The position numbers and the translations under genes were made by a program. Below the pieces are notes generated by a model, which was not told the origin of the DNA, ran no database searches, and was given only the letters and a program-made list of their open reading frames with translations. From the NCBI GenBank assembly GCA_902791035.1, contig CADAUA010000013.1:1-64000 (forward strand): a stretch of 64,000 bases of DNA, read 5' to 3'. Shown piece by piece: positions 10,001-16,881 of this stretch. Origin of the DNA: an uncultured Coriobacteriaceae bacterium (GTDB lineage Bacteria > Actinomycetota > Coriobacteriia > Coriobacteriales > Atopobiaceae). Every line of letters begins with the position of its first letter. The stretch's first letter is position 1.

Positions 10001-10267
10001 CTCAACCTGGTCGGCGCCTCCGTGGTGGTGCATGCTGACCCCTGGTGGAACGCCGCGGCCCAGGACCAGGCCACCGACCGAGCTCACCGCATAGGCCAGA
10101 CCCGCGACGTCACGGTGTATAAGGTCATCGTGCGTGACACGATCGAGGACCGTATCCTGGCCCTGCAGGAGGAGAAGAGCGAGCTGGCCCGCCAGGTGGT
10201 GGGCGAGGGCGGTGGGATGGGTCTCGCAAGCCTGCGCCGCGAGGACCTGATCGAACTCTTGGGGTAG
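7022..10267 (+). CDS. SWIM zinc-finger SNF2-family DNA helicase/ATPase
   Basis: A 1081-residue Swi2/Snf2-type ATPase of the bacterial HepA/RapA-like superfamily 2. An N-terminal SWIM zinc finger (CTCPAAYNYAGPCKHSIA, about residues 77-95) precedes a long middle domain. The motor follows: motif I DEMGLGKTAQVIAVL (about 650), motif II DEAQYIKN (DEAQ), motif III TGTPVENRLSELWSIFDFL, motif V KAGGTGLNL and motif VI QATDRAHRIGQ. It probably remodels protein-DNA or polymerase-DNA complexes using ATP. The start is TTG at 7022 with GAAAGGCG upstream; a later ATG would cut into the SWIM region. The stop codon forms one end of a 33-bp palindrome. Confidence 0.9.
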   Translation: MITRDGIARSCRPAIMGRGSIIARQGGIRHRTCSYADGLTRLSAQVDSASGYSERYKTQVELDEDSDELVSYDCTCPAAYNYAGPCKHSIAVALDFVADPTRYRGYSRTQHARTSAALRVYLDQSAAAPTLPAGAPTAETQGDVRLVPTLTWANDLALRLQVRGAAGTYVVKSLSDLLHDVDARAFHQYGKKLAFTHDPQMFDDRSRDLLAFLRRAALNRASFSVSRYAPYGYAAGSSTSSMGRELRLSLPEVDELMGVLVGSEVTLETVSPQGRAVRPLARTLPVRDGDPDLGLDLLATNGAYELVPRTRAGFFQGAAGLYAVAQDAIWRCTPRLVAVSDFLTKVYDGAYASHPVLAGDDAGRFAATALPALEGALPMDVPEELEALRPKPCRIEFYLDYGSGGVTCDVQAVYGDKRHHLMGRLVGERVEAGRDVTREVEARQLALRYLVGGTGSRATISSRDSAAIAALLFDGVTAFRKLGDVYATPAFERLVSRGRPRVQLRVSTHSNLIDLEVSTTDLPLDELHALLASYRRKRRFHRLRDGSFVDLEGLDLAEADRMAEELGLSARDLARGRAEIPAYKAFLLDSMLSDDEKDESFSRYVDGFRALDPSTYEVPESLGGRLRPYQVAGFQWMSALMDMSFGGILADEMGLGKTAQVIAVLLARRGSGPALVVCPASLVYNWQAEFQKFAPGIDVAVVAGTASERAQLRGEDHEVYVTSYDLLRRDVADWAAMPLWMEVLDEAQYIKNHETLVARAVKALQTQHRMALTGTPVENRLSELWSIFDFLMPGLLGSYESFRDRYEQPIADGDEEAAARLSAAVGPFILRRLKADVLKDLPDKLEQVVYAHMEGEQRRLYLAHEQALRMSLAKQDDGDFGRGKLQVLAELTRLRQVCCDPRLAFEDYDGPSCKLDAIVELVEACVDADRKMLVFSQFTTYLGLIADELDERGIAYYTITGSTPKRRRLELVDAFNADATPVFLISLKAGGTGLNLVGASVVVHADPWWNAAAQDQATDRAHRIGQTRDVTVYKVIVRDTIEDRILALQEEKSELARQVVGEGGGMGLASLRREDLIELLG

Positions 10268-10332
10268 CAAACACAGGGGGTACTCCCCCGCGTTTGGTGC
10301 CAAACGCGGGGGAGTACCCCCTGTGTTTGCTA
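10265..10332. repeat. 33-bp perfect palindrome with a 2-base spacer
   Basis: Arms at 10265-10297 and 10300-10332 are exact reverse complements, separated by TG. The left arm starts with the TAG stop of the SNF2 gene. It sits between converging genes and lacks a T tract. The arm core reads GGGGGTACTCCCCC, itself a small palindrome. Confidence 0.95.
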
Positions 10333-10334
10333 GA

Positions 10335-10362
10335 GGGGCCGCCACCCGGAGGTGACGGCCCC
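10335..10362 (-). terminator. Hairpin downstream of the GGGtGRT gene
   Basis: Arms GGGGCCGCCACC and GGTGACGGCCCC pair with one mismatch around a four-base loop. It is a likely terminator for the minus-strand operon, but without a U tract. Confidence 0.5.
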
Positions 10363-10400
10363 AAGACCAAGCGACAAGCCCTGCGAGCAGGTCAGGCGAC

Positions 10401-11412
10401 CTACTTCTTGAGGGCCTCCTCGACGGCCACGGCGCACGCGACGGTGCAGCCGACCATGGGGTTGTTGCCCATGCCGATGAGGCCCATCATGTCCACGTGC
10501 GCAGGCACGGAGGAGGGAGCCGGCGAACTGCGCGGAGGAGTGCATGCGGCCCATGGTGTCGGTCATGCCGTAGGAGGCGGGGCCGGCAGCCATGTTGTCG
10601 GGGTGCAGCGTACGGCCGGTGCCGCCGCCGGAGGCCACGGAGAAGTACTTCTTGCCGGCGAGCGTGCGCTCCTTGAAGTAGGTGCCCGCCACGGGGTGCT
10701 GGAAGCGGGTCGGGTTCGTGGAGTTGCCGGTGATGGAGATGTCGACGTTCTCGTGCCACATGATGGCAACGCCCTCGCGGACGTCGTCGGCGCCGTAGCA
10801 GTTGACGGCGGCACGCGCACGCGGGCCATCGGAGTAGGGGATGGTCTCGACGATCTTCAGCTCGGAGGTGTAGTAGTCGAACTGGGTCTTCACGTAGGTG
10901 AAGCCGTTGATGCGGGCGATGATCTGGGCGGCGTCCTTGCCAAGGCCGTTCAGGATGACGCGCAGGGGCTTCTTGCGGGCCTTGTTGGCGTTGTTGGCGA
11001 TGCCGATGGCGCCCTCGGCTGCGGCGAAGGACTCGTGGCCGGCCAGGAAGGCGAAGCACTCGGTGTCCTCGCCCAGGAGCATGGCGCCCAGGTTGCCGTG
11101 GCCAAGGCCGACCTTGCGGTCGTCGGCGACGGAGCCGGGCACGCAGAAGGCCTGCAGGCCCTCACCGATGGCGGCGGCGGCCTCAGATGCGGTCTTGACG
11201 CCCTTCTTCACGGCGATGGCGCAGCCCAGCGTGTAGGCCCACTTGGCGTTCTCGAACGCGATGGACTGAATGCCGGTGGTGATGTCATAGGGGTTGAAGC
11301 CGAGGTCGGTGCAGATCTTCAGCGCGTCCTCAAGGCCGTCGATGCCGTACTTCTCGCACGCCTTGTCAATCTGGGCGATGCGGCGCTCATAACCCTCGAA
11401 AGAAACTGCCAT
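10401..11412 (-). CDS. GGGtGRT protein, interrupted by a one-base frameshift
   Basis: The product matches the uncharacterised GGGtGRT family (named for its GGGTGRTLHPDNMAAGPASYG segment, seen here in full). The reading frame breaks after MHSSAQFAGS. Removing one G from the run at 10515-10517 restores SSVPAHVDMMGLIGMGNNP and a normal end EEALKK at 10401, giving 336 residues. As written, the frame runs on to 10330 with a nonsense tail. The gene follows a NifU-like gene 33 bp upstream, the usual partner of this family. Function is unknown; a link to iron-sulfur or redox metabolism is inferred from the partner only. A sequencing error and a real mutation cannot be separated here. The ATG has AAAGGAGG upstream. 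Confidence 0.85.
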
Positions 11413-11445
11413 GGTGTATTCAGCCTCCTTTTCTTTGTGTAGAAG

Positions 11446-12180
11446 TTACTCGTGGACGGGGAACTTGGACTCGGGGTCGTGGGTCTCCTCATCGGTGCGG
11501 GGATCGATGAACTTGGCGACCTGGTCCCACTGGCCGTAGTGGCCCATGGCCTTCTGGACGGCCTCGGCGGGCTCGACGCCAGCCTTGACGGCGTCGGTGA
11601 ACTTGCCGAGGTTCAGGAACTCGAAGGCCACGATCTCGTCCTTGGAGTTGAGGCCCATGCGGGTGACATAGCCCTGGGTGAGCTCGAGGTAACGGGCGCC
11701 CTTGGCGGCGGTACCGTACATGGTGCCCACCATGGAGCGCAGGCCCTTGCCGAGGTCGTCGAGGCCGGTGCCCACGGGCAGGCCGTCCTCAGAGAAGGCC
11801 GTCTGGGTGCGGCCGTAGACGATCTGGAGGAAGAGCTCACGCATGGCGACGTTGATGGCGTCGCACACGAGGTCGGTGTTGAGGGCCTCGAGGATGGTCT
11901 TCTTGGGCAGGATCTCGGCGGCCATGGCGGCGGAGTGGGTCATGCCCGAGCAGCCGATGGTCTCGACGAGGCACTCCTCGATGACGCCCTGCTTGACGTT
12001 GAGGCTGAGCTTGCAGGCACCCTGCTGGGGCGCGCACCAACCAACGCCGTGGGTGTAGCCGGAGATGTCAGAGATCTCCTTGGCCTGGACCCACTTGCCC
12101 TCCTCGGGGATGGGTGCGGGGCCGTGGTATGCACCCTTGGCAACGGGGCACATACGCTCCACTTCTGCCGAATACTGCAT
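11446..12180 (-). CDS. NifU/IscU-like iron-sulfur scaffold protein, partner of GGGtGRT
   Basis: A 244-residue protein with a NifU N-terminal-like scaffold core. Conserved cysteines are seen in GWCAPQQGACKLSL (about residues 47-58) and ETIGCSGMTHSAAMAAEI (about 72-90), followed by RELFLQIVYGRTQTAFSEDGLP. It is longer than IscU (about 130 residues), with an extra C-terminal region containing ELTQGYVTRMG. It probably binds an iron-sulfur cluster or a metal and works with the next gene on the same transcript. The ATG has GAGAGGAG upstream. It lies in the first position of a two-gene operon. Confidence 0.85.
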   Translation of the reverse strand: MQYSAEVERMCPVAKGAYHGPAPIPEEGKWVQAKEISDISGYTHGVGWCAPQQGACKLSLNVKQGVIEECLVETIGCSGMTHSAAMAAEILPKKTILEALNTDLVCDAINVAMRELFLQIVYGRTQTAFSEDGLPVGTGLDDLGKGLRSMVGTMYGTAAKGARYLELTQGYVTRMGLNSKDEIVAFEFLNLGKFTDAVKAGVEPAEAVQKAMGHYGQWDQVAKFIDPRTDEETHDPESKFPVHE

Positions 12181-12413
12181 GTAAAGCTCCTCTCCAGAAC
12201 TTTTCCGGCGTCGGGTGACGTCGGGATGCCTTGTGCCGGGCAGGCGGGTCCGTGCCGCCCTGCCGGCATCGACCAGTCTCTAGTTTATGGCATCCGGGGG
12301 CTGTGGGGGAGCCTGAGGGGACGATTTTGCGCACGTGTCCGTGAGAACGTTCTCGCGTGCCGTGAGCGGCGCAAGGAGTGGGTGCGAGGGGTGGTGGCGG
12401 GTGGCCTCCCGGC

Positions 12414-12513
12414 GTGACGTGGGGGGTCGGGCTCCGTGTCACGTGGGGTCGGGCTCCGTGTCACGTGGGGTCGGGCTCCGTGTCACGATAGGCGTGACAC
12501 GGGACCCGACCCC
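12414..12513. repeat. Tandem 22-bp units ending in a 21-bp hairpin
   Basis: One diverged and two exact 22-bp units (12438-12459, 12460-12481) beginning GTCACGTGGGGTCGGG run into a hairpin. Its arms at 12467-12487 and 12493-12513 match at 19 of 21 positions around ATAGG. The rest of the 425-bp gap 12181-12605 holds a divergent promoter region and nothing else recognised. Confidence 0.85.
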
Positions 12514-12591
12514 GATGTCACGCCGGGCGAGGTGGCTTCGCGGATGTGGCGGAGAGCGGTGCCCCAGGGGAAGAAGGCCTTGTTGTCCGTG

Positions 12592-12597
12592 TATAAT
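12592..12597 (+). promoter_or_regulatory. TATAAT box 8 bp before a start codon (leaderless mRNA)
   Basis: A perfect TATAAT ends eight bases before the ATG of the EamA gene, so transcription should begin at or within a base or two of that ATG. No Shine-Dalgarno sequence is present. No good -35 box is seen. Confidence 0.7.
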
Positions 12598-12605
12598 GCC
12601 TTCCC

Positions 12606-13532
12606 ATGACTGAGAGGACCATACATAGGCTCGACCCGCCCGCCTGGTTCTGGAAGATCGCCCTTGCGGGTGCGGCCGCCATCTGGGGCGGCTCCTTCGT
12701 CGTGCTCAAGGACACGCTGGATGCCGTGACTCCCGCTTGGCTCATGGCGGTGCGGTTCCTGCTGGCCGGGCTCGTGCTGTCCGTCGTCTTCCACCGGAGC
12801 CTGGCACGCAACCTCGACGGGAGCCACGTGCTGGCGGCAGCCATTCTGGGTGGCATCGGCGGGGTGGCCTTCACGGTGCAGAACGTGGGGCTCGTGTACA
12901 TCTCGCCGGGGCGCAACGCCTTCCTCACGGCGGTCTACTCCGTGCTCGTACCCTTCTTCACCTGGGCGCTCTACTGCCAGCGACCCGCCACCCACAACGT
13001 GGCGGGGGCGCTCCTGGCCGTGGCGGGGGTGGGCTTCCTCTCCCTGGGGGACGACCTCTCCGTCTCGCTCGGGTTCGGCGACTGGCTCACGCTCCTCTGC
13101 GCGGTCCTGTACGCCTTGCAGATCACGCTGGGCGCGCACTTGCTGCCCGCGCACGACGTGCGGACGGTCACGGCGCTGCAGATGGGCTTCACGGGGCTCT
13201 CGGCCTTGGTCATGGCTTTGGTGACGGAGCCGATGCCGGACTTCGCGGTATTCGTTACCGGGCCCGTGCTAGCGTCGATGGCCTACCTGGTGCTCCTGTC
13301 GTCGTGCCTGTGCTACGTGATCCAGAACGTGGGACAGACCAAGGTGCCGGCGGCCGACGCGGGGCTGCTCCTCTCATTGGAGAGCGTGTTTGCCGTCATT
13401 GCCAGCGTGATCTTCTACGGGGAGGAGCTCACGCCCCGGCTGGTGGTGGGTTTCGCGCTTATCTTTGTGGCCATCGTGGTCAGCGAGCTGGGACCGACGC
13501 TTGTGGCGCGCATCCGCAGTGCCGCGGAGTGA
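12606..13532 (+). CDS. EamA/DMT-family transporter
   Basis: A 308-residue inner-membrane protein with about ten hydrophobic segments in two EamA repeats. Typical drug/metabolite-transporter features are [28 protein letters not shown] early in repeat one and [33 protein letters not shown] in repeat two. It likely exports a small metabolite such as an amino acid or purine; the substrate is not deducible. It appears to be translated from a leaderless transcript, since TATAAT lies eight bases upstream of the ATG. It is followed by queF on the same strand, but with a separate promoter. Confidence 0.87.
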   Translation: MTERTIHRLDPPAWFWKIALAGAAAIWGGSFVVLKDTLDAVTPAWLMAVRFLLAGLVLSVVFHRSLARNLDGSHVLAAAILGGIGGVAFTVQNVGLVYISPGRNAFLTAVYSVLVPFFTWALYCQRPATHNVAGALLAVAGVGFLSLGDDLSVSLGFGDWLTLLCAVLYALQITLGAHLLPAHDVRTVTALQMGFTGLSALVMALVTEPMPDFAVFVTGPVLASMAYLVLLSSCLCYVIQNVGQTKVPAADAGLLLSLESVFAVIASVIFYGEELTPRLVVGFALIFVAIVVSELGPTLVARIRSAAE

Positions 13533-13574
13533 CGGGAGGCCTGACTGCAGCGGATGGCAGGGCCCTTGTTGGCG

Positions 13575-13580
13575 TATAGT
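13575..13580 (+). promoter_or_regulatory. -10 box of the queF transcript
   Basis: TATAGT places the start of transcription near 13587, giving a leader of about 95 bases that holds two hairpins before queF. The -35 region is weak. Confidence 0.5.
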
Positions 13581-13618
13581 GTTGCGCCGTGACCGCCCGC
13601 ACGCCGCTCCATCGGGCG

Positions 13619-13662
13619 GCGACAGTTCGATTGCACCGTCCTGTCGCAAAACAAAACCAGGG
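13619..13662 (+). promoter_or_regulatory. Probable preQ1-I riboswitch upstream of queF
   Basis: A seven-base-pair stem GCGACAG/CTGTCGC (13619-13625, 13641-13647) closes a loop starting TTCG and containing CACC. An A-rich tail AAAACAAAACCAGGG follows. This order matches the compact preQ1-I aptamer, in which the A-rich tail folds back into the stem groove and a loop segment pairs with the tail. Genes downstream are queF and a queuosine-precursor transporter, the classic targets. Another hairpin (13593-13619) precedes it. Confidence 0.55.
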
Positions 13663-13680
13663 CTACCAAGGGAGAAGACC

Positions 13681-14190
13681 ATGGCTCAGAACCAAGGCGC
13701 CGACGAGCGCCGCACGAGGGAGGACCTGACCCTCCTGGGTGCCAAGGGCACCCGCTACCCGTCCGACTACGACCCCGCGGTGCTGGAGCGCTTCTCCAAC
13801 AGGCACCCCGGCAACGACTACTGGGTCAAGTTCAACTGCCCGGAGTTCACGAGCCTCTGCCCCATCACGGGCCAGCCGGACTTTGCCACCATCTACATCT
13901 CCTACGTGCCGGACGAGTACCTGGTGGAGTCCAAGAGCCTCAAGCTCTACCTCTTCTCCTTCCGCAACTACGGGGAGTTCCACGAGGACTGCGTCAACCG
14001 GGTGATGAAGGACCTGGTGGCCCTTCTTGACCCCAAGTACATCGAGGTCTGGGGCAAGTTCCTGCCGCGCGGGGGCCTCTCCATAGACCCCTACGCAAAC
14101 CACGGCAAGCCCGGCACCCCCTGGGAGGAAGTGGCCTGGACCCGTCTGGCCAACCACGACCTCTATCCCGAGCGAGTCGACAACCGCTAG
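13681..14190 (+). CDS. queF: NADPH-dependent 7-cyano-7-deazaguanine reductase
   Basis: Reduces preQ0 to preQ1 in queuosine synthesis. The 169-residue protein is a unimodular QueF of the T-fold superfamily. It contains the catalytic cysteine in [14 protein letters not shown] (Cys60), the following Asp, and [21 protein letters not shown], the NADPH/substrate signature. The ATG follows AAGGGAGAA. The gene sits behind a probable preQ1-I riboswitch and ahead of a YhhQ-type transporter, so the pair both makes and salvages the precursor. Confidence 0.95.
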   Translation: MAQNQGADERRTREDLTLLGAKGTRYPSDYDPAVLERFSNRHPGNDYWVKFNCPEFTSLCPITGQPDFATIYISYVPDEYLVESKSLKLYLFSFRNYGEFHEDCVNRVMKDLVALLDPKYIEVWGKFLPRGGLSIDPYANHGKPGTPWEEVAWTRLANHDLYPERVDNR

Positions 14191-14201
14191 CGTGCCCAGC
14201 C

Positions 14202-14230
14202 GTGCCATAAGTGTCTGACACTCTTGGCAC
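14202..14230. repeat. GTCTGAC-centred palindrome after queF
   Basis: Imperfect arms GTGCCATAAGTGTC and GACACTCTTGGCAC flank a single T, eleven bases after the queF stop. It belongs to the 3'-end palindrome family. Confidence 0.65.
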
Positions 14231-14284
14231 GACACTTTTGGCGCAGCTGCGTCGGATCCCACCCCTCACCAAAGGAGAAACCCC

Positions 14285-14977
14285 ATGGACAAGAACCAGG
14301 GGACTGCCGAGAGGACCACCTTCTCGGCGCCCTTCCTCGTGATTTGCGTGCTCTATGTGACCTTCCTCATCCTCTCCAACCTCATAGCCGGCAAGATGTG
14401 GGCGCCCTTTGGCGACGTGGCACTGCCTGCCGCGGTCATGCTCTTCCCGGTCACGTACATCTTTGGTGACGTCTTCACCGAGGTCTACGGCTACAGGCGG
14501 GCGCGTCTCGTGATCTGGCTGGGCTTTGGCATGTGCGCCATCGCCGTGGCCGTGTACCTGATCACGATCGCCCTGCCGTACCCCGCCTTCTGGCAGAACC
14601 AGGAGGCCTTCGCCACGGTCCTCGGCACCACACCACGCGTGTTCGCGGCCTCGCTCGTGGGCTACCTCTTTGGCGAGTTCTCCAACTCCATGATCTTGTC
14701 GAAGATAAAGGTGGCAACCAAGGGCAAGCACCTCTGGGTGCGTACGATCCTCTCCACCGTGGTGGGGGAGGCCTTCGACTCCGCGATCTTCATCACCGGT
14801 TCCTTCGCAGGCACCATGGACGGCTCGGTGCTCATGCAGATGATCCTCAACCAGTACCTCTTCAAGGTGTGCTTCGAGGCGGTCTTCACGCCGGTGACCT
14901 ACTGGGTGGTGGGCCGGCTCAAGGCCATCGAGGGCGAGGACCACTTCGACGAGGGCGTGAGCTACCGGGTGCTCTAG
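14285..14977 (+). CDS. Queuosine precursor transporter, YhhQ/VUT family
   Basis: A 230-residue membrane protein with about six hydrophobic segments. It shows the VUT-family pattern LSNLIAGKM near residue 30, FGDVFTEVYGYRRAR near 60, and GEFSNSMILSKIKV and RTILSTVVGEAFDSAIF in the second half. The family imports preQ0 or preQ1. Placement directly after queF behind the same leader supports this role. The ATG has AAAGGAG six bases upstream. Confidence 0.9.
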   Translation: MDKNQGTAERTTFSAPFLVICVLYVTFLILSNLIAGKMWAPFGDVALPAAVMLFPVTYIFGDVFTEVYGYRRARLVIWLGFGMCAIAVAVYLITIALPYPAFWQNQEAFATVLGTTPRVFAASLVGYLFGEFSNSMILSKIKVATKGKHLWVRTILSTVVGEAFDSAIFITGSFAGTMDGSVLMQMILNQYLFKVCFEAVFTPVTYWVVGRLKAIEGEDHFDEGVSYRVL

Positions 14978-15050
14978 CACCGGTGCGGGCGGGATGTGTA
15001 GCCACCTTCTGCGCCTGCTAGGTGGTAGCATTTGGCCCGGGAGGTAAGGC

Positions 15051-15224
15051 GTGGACGGTATGCCACGCTATGCGGGCAAGTCGAAGAAGTTCGTGGATGA
15101 CAGGATCCTGGCGCAGGTGGACGGGCCCGCGCTGGACCGGCAGATCTGCGACGAGCTCTTCGAGCGGGACTACACTCTCATTGGCGGACAGATCGAGGAC
15201 TGGCGTCGCGCGCACAGGCACTAG
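15051..15224 (+). CDS. Small protein of unknown function (57 residues)
   Basis: A GTG-started frame reading MDGMPRYAGKSKKFVDD and ending EDWRRAHRH has GGGAGG six bases upstream, a strong ribosome site. An ATG nine bases later is an alternative start. The product is charged and soluble, with no signal peptide or membrane segment, and I do not recognise a family. It lies between the queuosine transporter and the aminotransferase on the same strand, and a GTCTGAC palindrome follows its stop as it does for nearby real genes. Confidence 0.65.
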   Translation: MDGMPRYAGKSKKFVDDRILAQVDGPALDRQICDELFERDYTLIGGQIEDWRRAHRH

Positions 15225-15229
15225 CGGGT

Positions 15230-15265
15230 CGCGACAAGGGCGTCTGACGCTCTTGGCAAGGCGAC
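15230..15265. repeat. GTCTGAC-centred palindrome after the 57-residue gene
   Basis: GGGCGTCTGACGCTCTTGG lies about a dozen bases after the stop codon, flanked by GCGAC and its near repeat. It is the same family as 14202-14230. Confidence 0.5.
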
Positions 15266-15286
15266 TCTGGGCGGGGAGGGGATCTC

Positions 15287-16153
15287 ATGGAAGAGGTCGG
15301 CTACTACAACGGCCGGATCGGTGACCTGCGGCAGATGACGGTGCCCATGCTGGACCGTGCCGTCTACTTTGGCGACGGCGTCTACGACGCGGCGACCTTC
15401 GCGCACGGCAACATCTTCGCCGAGAAGGACCACTTCGAACGCTTCTACAACAGCCTCCGCATGCTGCGGATAGACGACTTCCCGCTCACGCCCGAGCAGC
15501 TGCACGACGAGCTCCGGCGCTGCATAGACGCCTTCGATGGCGACGAGGGCTTCCTCTACTGGCAGTGCTCCCGGGGTACGGCTCCGCGCACGCACGCCTT
15601 TCCGGAGGACGCCACGCCCAATCTCATGGCATACGTGGTGGGGCGTCGCCCGTTCGATCCCAGCGTGACCTATGACCTCATCTCGCTGGAGGACAAGCGC
15701 TACTACTACTGCAACATCAAGACCTTGAACCTCATCCCGAGCATCCTGGCCTTTCAGACGGCCAAGGAGGCGGGCTGCCAGGAGGTCGTGCTCTATCGCG
15801 AGGGCCTGGGGCAGCGCAGGGTCACGGAGGGCGCCCACTCCAACGTCCTTATCATCAGGGATGGCGTGCTGGTGGCACCCCCGCGCGACAACCTGATTCT
15901 CCCGGGCATCACCCTCAAGCACCTGCTCATGCTGGCTGGTCAGCTGGGCATACCCACCCAGGAGCGGCCCTTCATGCTGGAGGAGGTCCAGGAGGCGGAC
16001 GAGGTTCTCATCTCGAACACGGGCAGGCTGTGCACGCGGGCGCGGTCGCTCGACGGGCGGCCGGTGGGGATGCGGGACCCCGCCACGGCACGTAGGCTCC
16101 AGGAGGCCTACCTGGACTTCTACGAGCGGGACACGAGCCGGCCTCGGGCATAG
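15287..16153 (+). CDS. Class IV aminotransferase (D-amino acid aminotransferase-like)
   Basis: A 288-residue fold-type IV PLP enzyme. Key features are YFGDGVYDAATFAHGNIF near the start, the Schiff-base lysine in CNIKTLNLIPSILA (Lys145), RVTEGAHSNVLIIRDG and LPGITLKHLL. The spacing fits D-alanine aminotransferase, which interconverts D-amino acids and keto acids for cell-wall precursors; 4-amino-4-deoxychorismate lyase is less likely. Glutamate racemase nearby (4.5 kb) would supply D-glutamate. The ATG has GGGGAGGGGA upstream. Confidence 0.82.
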   Translation: MEEVGYYNGRIGDLRQMTVPMLDRAVYFGDGVYDAATFAHGNIFAEKDHFERFYNSLRMLRIDDFPLTPEQLHDELRRCIDAFDGDEGFLYWQCSRGTAPRTHAFPEDATPNLMAYVVGRRPFDPSVTYDLISLEDKRYYYCNIKTLNLIPSILAFQTAKEAGCQEVVLYREGLGQRRVTEGAHSNVLIIRDGVLVAPPRDNLILPGITLKHLLMLAGQLGIPTQERPFMLEEVQEADEVLISNTGRLCTRARSLDGRPVGMRDPATARRLQEAYLDFYERDTSRPRA

Positions 16154-16214
16154 GGCCGCGGGGCGGCAAGGGTGCTTGGGGCGAGGGCACGGCGTGTCCT
16201 CGCCCATGGATCCC

Positions 16215-16739
16215 CTAGAGCTCGAAGGCCAGCTCGGCGAGGGAGAGGCGCCTCGTGTGGCCGGGGGCAGGCTTTGCGTCGGCGGCGGGGTGGCCGAGGT
16301 CCAGCAGGCAGACGAGGCGCAGGTCGGCCGGTATGCCGAGGGCCCGCTCCACCTCGGCAGTGTTGTAGCCGCGGGCCCAGAGGGTGCCAAGGCCCAGCTC
16401 GGCGGCCTGGAGCATCATCTGGGTGCAGGCTATGGAGCAGTCCATCTCGCCTGCGCAGTAGTCCGGCTCGCCGAAGGCGCCGTTGCGGTAGGCGCGATCC
16501 ACGTCGTAGCACACGGCCAGGACCACTGGCGCGCCGTAGGTCATGCGGGTGGCGGCGCGCAGGCGTGCGAGCGCCTCGGTGCTGCGGACTACGAGGATGC
16601 GCTGGGGCTGGAAGTTATGGGCTGTGGGCGCCACGCGGGCGGCCTCGAGCACGAGCCCGAGGTCCTTGTCGCTCACGGGTTCGTCCGAATAGGCGCGGCA
16701 GGACCAGCGCTCCTGGGTGGCCAGCTGCAGGAAGTCCAT
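16215..16739 (-). CDS. Nitroreductase-family protein
   Basis: A 174-residue FMN-dependent NADH/NAD(P)H oxidoreductase of the nitroreductase superfamily, short form. The N terminus FLQLATQERWSCRAYSDEPV carries the FMN phosphate contact region. APTAHNFQPQRILVVRS and GLGTLWARGYN are the other family landmarks. The physiological substrate is unknown; such enzymes often reduce quinones, flavins or nitro compounds. The ATG at 16739 follows GAGAGGAC. It is divergent from nudC. Confidence 0.87.
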   Translation of the reverse strand: MDFLQLATQERWSCRAYSDEPVSDKDLGLVLEAARVAPTAHNFQPQRILVVRSTEALARLRAATRMTYGAPVVLAVCYDVDRAYRNGAFGEPDYCAGEMDCSIACTQMMLQAAELGLGTLWARGYNTAEVERALGIPADLRLVCLLDLGHPAADAKPAPGHTRRLSLAELAFEL

Positions 16740-16881
16740 GGTGTGTCCTCTCTTAGGTCGTGTTGCGCGGAGTGAGAAAAAGTGGCTGTCGCCTGTTCTC
16801 GCTCCCGTTGATGGCGAGGCGCGGGGGCGTCTTGCGCAAGAATGGCTTGCAGACATTCTCTCACGAGAGCGAGGCTCGGGC

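Noticed and set aside
10330-10520. Novel C-terminal domain on the GGGtGRT protein
   Set aside because: The tail is Arg/His-rich out-of-frame translation caused by one extra base; the true end is recovered in the other frame.
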